This document shows positions 9,386 to 20,500 of a stretch of 64,000 nt of DNA, piece by piece. Position 1 is the stretch's first letter. The number at the start of each line of letters is the position of its first letter. A program made the translations under genes and the position numbers. The notes below the pieces were generated by a model. It saw nothing but the letters and a program-made list of their open reading frames with translations, ran no database searches and was not told where the DNA came from. This DNA is from Vibrio lentus (GTDB lineage: Bacteria; Pseudomonadota; Gammaproteobacteria; Enterobacterales; Vibrionaceae). The stretch is taken from contig NZ_MCZK01000143.1 of NCBI RefSeq assembly GCF_002875945.1, forward strand, positions 22,327-86,326, written 5' to 3'.

Positions 9386-11537
9386 GACGACCTCCCTTAA
9401 CCACCGAAACCGTTTTAAAGCGACTGGTTCCTTTGGGTGCACTTTTCTTCTGTAGAGAGAGAATGTCTTTTGGCTCACCCTCTGCCACGATCTGACCTTT
9501 ATCCAATACAACCACACGATCACACATCATCAAAAAGGAAGATTTGTGCGAGCTGATCAGCATCGAGGTTTCTCTTGGCATACTTTGCAACGCATTGAAG
9601 AACTGTATCTCGGCTTGATTGTCAAGTGCGCTGGTTGGCTCATCCATGATCAATAGTTTTGGACATCGATAAAGCGCCCTTGCGATAGCCACAGCTTGTC
9701 GTTGTCCTCCAGAAAGCAATCGGCCACCTTCACCGACAGGCGTTTCTAAGCCATTGCTTAAGCGCCCCATGTAACCGTTAAGGCCAGACTGTTGCAGCGC
9801 TTGTCTTAGCTTTTCTTCATCAACGTTGGTCGCACCCAAAGTGACGTTGTCGTAAACACTGCCAAAGATAAGATTAGTGGTTTGCCCTACCCAGCCCATT
9901 CCGCTACGCAAAACACTGGTTGGCCATAACTGCCCATCAATCTCTTGATAGAAAGCTTGTCCTGTTGTAGGCAAATACTGTCGAGCAACAATCGATAAAA
10001 GCGTGGTTTTTCCTGCGCCAGCCGCACCAACAAGGCCAACTCGCTCACCCGGTTTTATCTCCAAAGAGATTTCCTTTAGCGCTGGGCTTTGAGTCTCTGG
10101 ATAAGTAAACGTGACTTCATCTAGCCTAACCCCGCCGTCAAAGTCTCCCTTATCAATCACTTGATGTTTAGACTCTTCTTGCGGTAAGTCCATGATCTGA
10201 TTTAGGCCTTCGACTGCAGAACGGGTTTGTTGAAACCTCAGCAATAGAAGAGACAGTTGATTCACCGAGCTTGCGGCACGCCCACTCAACATCACCACCG
10301 CTATCAAGCCACCCATGCTCAGCAAGCCTTCAGAGATCTGATACACGCCGAAGATGATGAGAGTAATGGTGACGATCTGCTGACTCGACTGAATGGAATG
10401 AGTCACGATATTGGAGTAGTGACGAGATTGAGTCTGCCATTGAGAGAGCGATGAAATCGTCTGTTCCCAACGTTTCTGAGTAATACCCTCAGCATTGTTT
10501 TGCTTGATATCCGGAAGTGTTGTTAAGCAATCAAACAGCTGTGCTTGTCTTTGTGTCGACAAACGTGCGGTTTCATCGAATGTTTTCTCGACTTTGCCTT
10601 TCATCGCAATGCTTAGCACGATCAATACCAACATGATCGCGACAGGGATGAACATCATCGCGCCACCGAGCCAGCCAATAAGGAACAGGAACAGCAAAGT
10701 GAACGGTAAGTCGACTAACGTGACCAAAGAGATGGAGGTGAAGAAATCTTTCACGCTATCGAAATCTTGAAGCTGTCTGGCAAATGCGCCTACCGATTGC
10801 GGTCGGTTTTCGAGCTTCATACCGAGCACTTTAGAGAACAGTTGAGAAGACAACTTGTTATCAATATAGCGCCCAGCCATGTCAGTTACAGAACTTCTTG
10901 AGCTTCTCAACACCCAATCAAAAATAACGACAATACCAACGCCTGCCGCCAGAACCCAAAGCGTGTTAAACGCTTGATTCGGGACCACACGGTCATACAC
11001 GTTCATGGTAAAAAGAGGCACGACTAGCGCGAGCAAGTTGATCAAGAATGAAGCGATAAACAGGTCTCGATACCAAGGTTTGACTTCTTTGACGACACGC
11101 CATAACCAACGGGTATTGGATTTATTCTCGCTGCGTTCATGGGATTGAACACGTGCATCATCAAGAGCTTGAGCTCCAACTTGCCAAACATACGATTCGA
11201 CTTGAGTAACCAGTTCTTTTAATGAAGTTTCTTGGCTTGAGTTGGTTTCGCAATCCAATACTTGAAAGTCGCCGCCGGAGCCTTGAGTGACGACAACAGG
11301 ATTCCCTGTCGCAGAATTAACGGCAACAACGGGGAACTGACATTGAGTCAGTAATTCTTTTTTCACATGGCTCAGAGTTAACCCCGATTTCTCAATGGCT
11401 CTTGGAAAAAGGGATTCATTGAGCCTTCCTTCATTTAAAGGTAGGCCAGACACTATTTTGGAAGGATGGCTGCGAACATTAAAATGCTCACATAACCATT
11501 CAACACAACCTAGCCAGCTGTCTTTTTGTTCTACCAA
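9378..11537 (-). CDS. Type I secretion ABC transporter, permease/ATPase (LapB-like)
   Basis: A 719-residue exporter. Residues 1-130 form a C39-peptidase-like domain without a recognisable catalytic Cys/His pair, as in adhesin and RTX exporters that do not cleave their cargo. Next is a six-helix membrane domain (about 155-430), then an ATPase with Walker A (GAAGAGKTTLLS), the signature LLSGGQRQAVAIARAL, Walker B (LLIMDEPTSALD) and the switch His (ISSHKSS). It should power export of the giant adhesin through the HlyD and TolC partners. It starts 33 bases after the adhesin stop and overlaps the adaptor gene by 8 bases. Confidence 0.94.
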   Translation of the reverse strand: MVEQKDSWLGCVEWLCEHFNVRSHPSKIVSGLPLNEGRLNESLFPRAIEKSGLTLSHVKKELLTQCQFPVVAVNSATGNPVVVTQGSGGDFQVLDCETNSSQETSLKELVTQVESYVWQVGAQALDDARVQSHERSENKSNTRWLWRVVKEVKPWYRDLFIASFLINLLALVVPLFTMNVYDRVVPNQAFNTLWVLAAGVGIVVIFDWVLRSSRSSVTDMAGRYIDNKLSSQLFSKVLGMKLENRPQSVGAFARQLQDFDSVKDFFTSISLVTLVDLPFTLLFLFLIGWLGGAMMFIPVAIMLVLIVLSIAMKGKVEKTFDETARLSTQRQAQLFDCLTTLPDIKQNNAEGITQKRWEQTISSLSQWQTQSRHYSNIVTHSIQSSQQIVTITLIIFGVYQISEGLLSMGGLIAVVMLSGRAASSVNQLSLLLLRFQQTRSAVEGLNQIMDLPQEESKHQVIDKGDFDGGVRLDEVTFTYPETQSPALKEISLEIKPGERVGLVGAAGAGKTTLLSIVARQYLPTTGQAFYQEIDGQLWPTSVLRSGMGWVGQTTNLIFGSVYDNVTLGATNVDEEKLRQALQQSGLNGYMGRLSNGLETPVGEGGRLLSGGQRQAVAIARALYRCPKLLIMDEPTSALDNQAEIQFFNALQSMPRETSMLISSHKSSFLMMCDRVVVLDKGQIVAEGEPKDILSLQKKSAPKGTSRFKTVSVVKGGRHE

Positions 11538-11570
11538 TCTAAACTTCCTTTTATAGACTGTACATCTAAC

Positions 11571-14500
11571 TTACAGCGTTAAATTATTGTCATCTATCAT
11601 TTTTTGTAAAATTTGTGCTTCAGTAATTCCACTACTATCCCCTTGATACAGATCGTCGAACGTAACATCAGCTAACAAGATGTTTTGTTGAACGTCTTCG
11701 TCGCCATTAGGTTTAATAGAAATGGTCACGCCTTCATCAGATTCATTTAAGTCTAAGAAATTATCCGGATTCAAGGTACTAGCTACTGTATCTAAAATAC
11801 CTTTTAGATCAATGATGTCAGTATCTTTAGTCGTGTCAAAATCTTGAATTACATCGTAGCTTGGGGCTTCTGCACTCCCTAAGCCTGAAGAGGCGAACAC
11901 AAAATTATCTGAGCCCGTCCCACCAATCAGCAGGTCGTTATCATCTGTCGCGGTAATCGTAGAGTCCCCTTCAGCAACAAATTCAACCGATAGCGTTTGA
12001 GGTAACCCTACTGCTTGGTTATTGCCTATCTCTGCAGAGGGTTCGATCGTTAGATCAAATTGATCACCACTGTTGTAGCCCCCTGTTATCGCTAGGTTAG
12101 GCACATCTGCCAAGTCCACCACGTATTGTCCGCTGACCATCGAACCATGTGAGAAGGTCAAACCTGCGGGAATATCATAAATTGTAATGAAGCCCACTTC
12201 TGAATCGGCAGGGTTTACAAGAGAAAGGTCTAAGCCAAGAGGAATCGTGCCGCTTGCTTCCGCGACAATTGAATAGTATTCAACACTCAATAACGGCGCA
12301 TCAGGCTCTGGTGTAATAATAAGCGTCATGTCTTGCGAGCTCGGGTCACCCGTGTCGACTACTAACTCTCCGAGTACGGTATTTTGATCAACCGTTCGGC
12401 CTGTAATCGTAATATCGAGGTTACCAAACGCATCGCCCGCAAAGAATTCGAGCTCATCAACAGAACTTGCTTTAACGAGGATCGTCGCCTGTATGATGCC
12501 ACCAACACTGGTGAAAGAACTGGTTTCTGATCCAATTCGAATTCGATCTAGCCCAACTAAACCTGATGGATCCGAAGTCGAATTAACCGTTACGGTAATT
12601 GATAAGAACTCATCACTGTTGGTTTCAAAGCTATTAGCATCAAGTGGAATCACGATACCGTCATCCTCACTTCCGGTGAGCTGTTCTGGTAAATCGAAGA
12701 ACTCAACTTTATCACCAATAGGATTCACACCAACGGTAAATTCAGATTCTGTATAGCGGATTTCTGTGGTGCCGATTTCTTGAGTAATCGCCTCAAGAAC
12801 TAGATTCATATCACCACTAAAATCTCGTGGCGGCAGAATAACAAGATTAGCAAGCTGACTAGGATCAAGCTGCCACTCGTAAGTAGGGTTACCATCAAAG
12901 GTACCGCCATCGACGCCATTGTTAGGAACTAATTCGTAGCTGTCGCCGACCTTTATCGCAACAACCGCACCTTCAGGCACGCCTTTCAATGCCAAGGACA
13001 TATTTTCAGAGCCATCTTGGTCAATCAGCTCCGCGCTGAGTGATGACAATGAAATGTAGTTGTCTTCGTCACCAACTATATCCTCTGTCACCAAGTTCGC
13101 CGCATCAGCAACAGGTTCAACGGTGATCGTCACCACGGTAGTCTTGTCTTGCGTATCCGTTTCAGTTACGCAATCAGCTTCATCGGTAATATTGGCCGTT
13201 ACCGTTAAGGTAATTTCGCCGCTGTAATGTTCTGGTGGCGTTACCAACACATCACTCAAGCGGCTAGGATCCGTTACCGTCCAAGTACCATTGCCGTTAT
13301 CCACCAACAAACCGGTATCAGCAGGACTCTCCGATAGTGTCACACCATTTGATACAGTAATCGTCAGAGAGTTAACGGTTTCTTTGCCGGTAGCGCTGTT
13401 ACCTTCACCCGTGATTAATTGACCATCTTCAACGCTATCTCCAAGAACAAGCTCAAGATTCAGATCCGTGGCAATGTCTTCTTGGATTGTTGTCGAATCC
13501 GTGGCGACGGTAATGTCATCCACGACAGGAAGCACTTGAATACTAATGGTTTGAGCTGTCGTTACGGTTTCACCATTACACGGTGAGGTTTCAATAGTCT
13601 CTATCGTGAAATCAATACACCCAGCGAAGTCTTCGTCCAATCCTGTTAACGTCAGTTTCGAGAGACCATCGGCAGTAATCGAGTAACCGACCACTTCGCC
13701 AGCCGCGTCATATTCCGCAATAACACCATCACCTGAAATTTCGACGCCTTCAGGAAGAGAATCAGCAGGAATATAGAAAGAGATCGTATTGTCTGAGTCA
13801 CTGGCTACATCGGTATTGAGCAAGCCCGTTAAATCGATATCTTCGCCTTCATTAGTCTTAATATCACCACCCGGTTGAATGGGACTTGGTGGGCCAACGG
13901 GGTCACAAGTACCGCCGCCGCCATCATGGCCAGTGATCTGGATTTGGAATGAAGTATCAATATACTTCGAATCTTCGCCATCAATGACACGAGCACGAAC
14001 CACAATATCTAAAACGGGAGTATCGCTTGGGCTGGAGATCGTCATACCGCTCAAGATTTCTTGCGCCAACTCTTGGATAGAGTCACTCGTAAGACCGTTA
14101 GCAGAGATGATCCAGTTTCCTGAAACATCTTGAGCGGCTCCGTTCGGGTGATCGATAATCAACGAATAACCATCAGGCACATCGATCAAGATATAATCTA
14201 AGTACTCTGAGCCATCCATATCAGCGTCAACAAAAGTAACGGCATCAGACACATTGACTGGAGAACCATCCTCACTAATGTATAGCTGACCAGAACTTTC
14301 CAAACGAGTGTCTGACTCGACCCTCGCATCAACGGTGACACTGATTGAACCCGAGATATCTTTTACATCAGCCGCGCCTGTTGGCGACGTGTCGGTAACT
14401 TCGTAAGTAATTGGGATCGAAAATGTACCGCTCAAATCTTCAGTAGCGGTTACTGATAGTCTTCCGCTACTTAAAAGCTCGGACAGTGTTGGCGTCGTAG

Positions 14501-17500
14501 AGTCTAATAAACTTTCTAAATCTAACCCTGAAGCTGGTACGGCAATAACACTGCCATCGAAATAAAGAGTCAGGTCAGCGGGAAGGCTATCAATCACATA
14601 TCCCGTTAAAGACTCACTTCCATCAATATCTTGATTCACAGATGGTTCAAGATTCAATCCAATTTGACTGTCTTCAATACCTTGAGTACTCACCGTTTGG
14701 CCATCTTCTTGATCGACAATCGGTGCTAATTCTACCTTCAACGTCATCGGGAATTCGCCCGAATCACCATCAGGCTCTGTCGAGATAGCAATAACAGTTA
14801 GCTCTAGCTCGCCACTAAAATCAGTAATTGGCTTGAGATACAAATCGTTCAGTTGGGCGTTAGAAACCTGGAATACAGGGCCTGTTACATCATCAATGTA
14901 GGCGATGGTTAGCGACACTGGCTCGCCCAATGAGTCCACCAGCAAGGTGCCGTCAGGAATATTGGTCAGGAGTATATTAATCTCTTCTGAGACATCGTCA
15001 TCTGAGGTTTGGACTACAAAATCGAGACGAATCAAACCATCTTCATTAAGAACAGATTGGTTGCTGATGACTTTGGTATCGCTGTCATAATCCCAATGCG
15101 CATTTCCGCCATCCACAACAATGGGCTCATCGACGACACCCTTGAGGAAAATATTGATGGTTTTAGTATCGCTAGAGGCTTGCCCATTTATAGGAATAAG
15201 TGAATCAACCGTCGACTCAGTAGCGACCGCCGTGACGTTTATATATAGATCTTCAGTAAATGAACTGATGTCCTCTTTTGGCTGAATGTAAGCAACACCG
15301 TTAGCGATGGCACTCGCAGGAACGAAGTAAGTATTTGTCCCGATTAAAGCAGTACCATCTCCCAGAATCGACCAGCCTTCCTGAACTTCAATAATATAAC
15401 TTAACGATTCAGAGCCATCAGTATCAGCAAGCACACCATCAATCACCTCATTCAAGACGATTTTTTCATCTTCTAATCCTTTGTAGTCCTTAACCGATAC
15501 ATGTGGAGTATCAGCATCCGGTGAAATCTCGACAACTACGGTATTAACAATATCGGCTGTTTTATCATCGGGGTCAGCGAAGGTGTTTCCCGCTTCGGTT
15601 GCAATCGCAGTAATCTCAAACTCGAATCGACCCGCAAGGTTTTCATCGGCTCTGATTTCCATTTTGTCGATTTGGGTCTGGGTGTACTCTTTACCTTCTT
15701 TAACGGCGTTTCCGTTCAAGGTGATATTCAGCCCATCTGGAATCCCACTAATGGTATAAGACAGTTCTTCAGATGTATCTTGGTCAACCAACTGAGCGGT
15801 GATATCTAATTTAATTGGGTCCGCATCATCTTCTACGGATTGGTAAGTAAATACAGAATCTGACCAATCCGGGGCATCCGCTACGGGTAAAACGGAAACG
15901 GCAATGTCGGCCGTGAGTTCTTTTGGAACCGTATCAGTACTAATAATAGCGTTGATCGCTAGAATAACCGTTGAGGTCGTATTCGATTCATGGAGGGCAG
16001 GTCGATAAGTCAACTGACCATTCGGGCCGGTAAACTGACTGTCAATCGCCGTTAACTGATTACCTGAAAGCGTCACCTTGCCATCAACCACTTGAAGCAA
16101 TACACCATTTAAATACAGGCTACCGCCTTGCAAAGAAGCTTCTGAGAATTCGATAGCCGTAACGGTTTCGCTTTGGTCCACGTCTCCAGTAGAAACACTC
16201 ACTACAATAATGGCGTCGTTATCTTCTGTGGTTTCTGAATCTTCATAGCGAATAAAGCCTTCGTTATCATCCAGTATGAGCTCCGCGTTACTAACGACTT
16301 CATCGCCATCGGCATCTCGCACCAAATAGTCAATATCATCGACGATCTTAGGATCCGCAGGATTAGTCGTTACATTTGGGTTCGTGGTTAGCTGATAGCT
16401 ACCATCAGGTGAAAGGGTAAATTGACCATAAATTGAATTACTGTCGTAAACATTAATTAGGTCAATCGTTATCGGGGTATCAGCATCCACAAAGGTGTAG
16501 GTAGTACCGCGATAATCGAAACTTACAATAGTTGCGCCATCGGCACCTGCGAACTCTTCTGTCAGGAACTGTCCATTTAGGTTATCACCCTCAACCATTT
16601 CAATTGATCCTGAACGCGCAACCGGAATGGCATCTTTCACATTCACTACATAGATGGCAGGATCTGAACTATCTCCATCTGCGTCGTTAACAGTTAGTTC
16701 AAAATTAAGAGCCAGATTATTCTCTCCATCAGCATTGGCGTGATCGAGTGGTGCATACAGGTCAAACTCCGTCGTCCCATCAGTATTAAAACGGATTCTA
16801 AATACGTTGTTTCCATCAGAATCTTGACCATAATACCAACCATCAGAATCAACATCTTGAAGTGAAATGTCTTTTCCTGCGCTGCTGTAACCAAGCGCAT
16901 CAAAAGCGGATGTATTGATCGTAACAGAAACGACGTCATCAGACCCCTCAATGATCCCTAGTGAAGGACTAGAGACTTCTGATCCTGATGGCTGACCGTC
17001 CCCCAATAAACCATCTTCATCAACAGAAATACTCCCGATGACAGATATTTCAGGGTCTTTACCGTCATAGATCTTAATATCTGATTCTTGCGTATCTCGA
17101 GAACCATCTGAGTCAATGGTGACAATAGAGGCCGGAATGGTCAGCTCGGTGTCTTTAGAGCCTGAGCCGTGATCAATGGACTGATATAGCTCAATAACAA
17201 CATCAACATTTGTCGAACCATTGGCTTCTAGACTAAAATCATCGGGTAGTTTGATTTTGAAGACAGCATCGCCATTACTAAGGACAGCATCAAAGGTACC
17301 ATTACCGTTATCACGCCAAGTCAGTGCTTCACCATTACTGGTTACCGCTACACTATCGCTATCAAAAACAGCTTGGCCCGTGGTCACGTCCAAACCTAAG
17401 AAAACCAGAGGGTCATTACCCGCAGTAACAGCCAAAGTCACACTCGCTGTTGAACCGACTCCCGAAGGAGTGCTATCAGCGACAGGAATTTCACTGAGCT

Positions 17501-20500
17501 CAACTGTCCCTGAACCAATCGTCGGCTCACCGCCATCAGTCACTGACACGTTCAAAGTTAATTGAGTTTCATCGTTATCATCATCTCTTGCAGTAACAAC
17601 GAAAGGGATTTGATCGGTGGATGAGCTTTGATCTAAACCTTTATTGAGAGCAAAGGTATACGTCACATCAGAATCAACTTGGTTATCTGTCGGTGGGAAA
17701 CTAAGCGTAAAAGCAATGTTTTCAGCACTAACAGAGCCGACGTAACCTGTCAGCAGCTCACCACCCGGCGAAACTGTATAAACGATTTGGACGCCGCCAC
17801 TAAACAATAACGGTTGATCAGCTGCGGAAAAGTACAGTGCTCCCTCATAGTCACTACCAAGATTGACACTGAAAACACCCGTGCTCGATGTAATTCCACT
17901 TGTAAGGTTAGATTCATTGACGGCGGCATCACTAACACTCACTAATTCCGGGTCAGCACCATCTTTTACTATCCATTCAAACCGACCCTCACCTAATGGC
18001 GTGCCATCAAGATCACTACCTTCAATGATCATTGGCAAAGTAAAAGAGTCTTTAAACAATTCGTGATTAAGTGGCTTGTTCAACACAAGCGTCACATTAG
18101 CCAATACATCATCACCGCTTGAAGAGCCAGCTAACGTCAACGTAAAGATCGTTTCACCACCGACTTGAGCGGTAATAACCTTTCCGTCAGCAGATAAGGT
18201 GTAGGACAACGGAAACAGGATTTCACTGGTTGTGAGGTTCAAGGCATCCAGCTGGTTCAAGGTGCCGCTATTGAAAACCAATGAGTCTGGGTCTGGGTTG
18301 TCAGATTCACCTAAAACGGTAAATTGTCCAATTACGGTTTGTACACCGTCCGCAACATCCGTTTCTGTCGTCGTCGCATTTCCATCAAGTATCTGCCCGG
18401 CATCACCATCGAAAATATCGATGACCGCTGTGCCATTTCCGAAGTCCGTACTGCTGTCGCCTGCAACATAGTTGAAAGTGATGTTTTGAGCTACTGTGTG
18501 ATCCAAATTTCTGTTGGCGACGAACGTCCAGTGGCCATTTGCGAATACGGTTAAAACACCTTCATCCAAAGTAAAAGAAACTGGCGCACTACCGGATATT
18601 GTTTGTGTCGTCCCATCAACTTCAACACTTTTTATTGTCAACTGTGTATCGAGGTCGATATCATTATTCAGTACATTTCCTGACGTGACCTCGCCTTCTA
18701 TCACATCATAAGACTCATCGAAAATTAACGGCTCCGAATCTTTGATTACAATGGGTAGATGACCAATTACTAACTCTGTGGTGTTGTCCGCGTCAGTTTG
18801 TAAACCCTCAATAACCAAAGCTGTCTGAATTGAATCTAACCCTGCCTCTTGGTCAATCGCCTTATAGAAGTTGATATTTACGTTGCTGCCAGATATAGCA
18901 GCATCGAATACAATTTGACCATCGCTTCGCGTACCCGTTAGGCTTTGTTTGTCACCTGATACGGCAATCGTTATTGACAAACCTTGAGAAGTTAGCGACT
19001 CAGCTAAAGTTTGATCTGCGCTAAACGAGAAGTCCGCAAAATCAATTCGAATATCAGAAGTTTGTGTTTCGTCTCCAAAAATACCGATGATGTTTTCTGA
19101 AAACACAACAGATTCAGGAAGAATAATCGTCGGCATGTCATCGATGGCTTCGTTGCCGACTGTATTGAAAACTTTTGCGTCGATCGTCCATTCCGCAGAC
19201 GAATCTAAGGTAGATATATCAATATTCTCCACCACCCAATTACCCGCGGAATCAACAACGCCCTCGAATACCAGTGTCTGAGTCCCGTCGCTTACTTCAA
19301 TGTAAACCGGTAAACCTTCTGCAACATTGGTCGCGCCCTGCATGGTTGTAAGTTGGCCACTACGAAATGCCAAAATGCTAAAGCCATCTAGCGTATCAAT
19401 ATCAATCACAGGCGAAACGGTATCAATAACAATTACCCCTGCACTATTTACCGCAGTAGCCGGGTTCCCAGCGACATCAACAGTGTCAGCCTCGATGGTA
19501 ATACTACCGTCAGCAAAACTTGTTAAGTCCACGCCTTCAACTGACCAAGCGCCATTCACAACCGTTGCCGTCAACATAATCACATTGGTAGTGCTGTCTG
19601 AAATACGGATATTGACCGTTTGGCCATCCTCGACATTTTGAACCGTGCCAAAGAACTTAGCCGATTGAATTTCGAAACTGTTGAGAACGCCATCCCCACC
19701 GTCATCAACACTCGCTGTAATACTCGCCAACGTATCCTTAACAATGGTGTCAGTCGCTGTAGTAGGGTTTCCGGCAATATCGATGGTGCTAGCGACGACG
19801 GTAAGTTCACCTTCAGTAAAGTTAGAATAATCTTGAGAAACGAGTGTCCATGCCCCGCCAGAAACGGTAGTTGTGTATTCCTGAGTAACACCTTGGCTAT
19901 CAGTAATAACGATCGTAATGACCTGTCCATCTTCTACATTTTCGACGGTGCCTACTAGAGCACCACTCGCAACTTCAAACTGGTTATAAAACTCATCACC
20001 AAAACCATCAAAGTCGACATCGATTGTCGCTAGCGTATCTTTGATTGTGGAATCGTTAGCAGTGATGCTATTACCAAAGTCATCGGCAATGATCGCACCA
20101 ACTTGGAGATCGCCTTCCGCGAGCGAAGAAAGATCGACGCCATTAACAACATAGGTTTCGTCATTGGTGATTGCGGTAGTGGTAACTGTGTTGCCATTGA
20201 TGTCGGTTATCGTCAGAACAACGGTACGTCCATCTCGAACATCAACTGCAGTACCTGTAATCGTGACAGAAGGTACTTCGAATTGGTTTTCGTAACCGTC
20301 TCCGCCATCCAAAATATCGACGGTTAATATTGCGCTCGGTAACAATACATCGAGTTCGCCATCGTTGGATGTGGTGTCTTCTTCTTCATATTCTGTGGGA
20401 CGAGTATCAAAGCCCGCGTCTGCGAGAGTTTCGTCTAATGTGGAGCGGACATAAGCAATAAAAGAAGCACTGGAGCTAGGCTGATCGTTGGCAGAGTTCT

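Noticed and set aside
9386..9523. N-terminal extension of the HlyD-type adaptor frame
   Set aside because: Overlaps the end of the ABC transporter gene in another frame, has no start signal, and would put 46 unnatural residues before the membrane helix.
12493..20327. Many plus- and minus-strand frames of 60-116 residues inside the adhesin gene
   Set aside because: Shadows of the giant frame caused by its biased codon composition; no ribosome-binding sites or recognisable domains.
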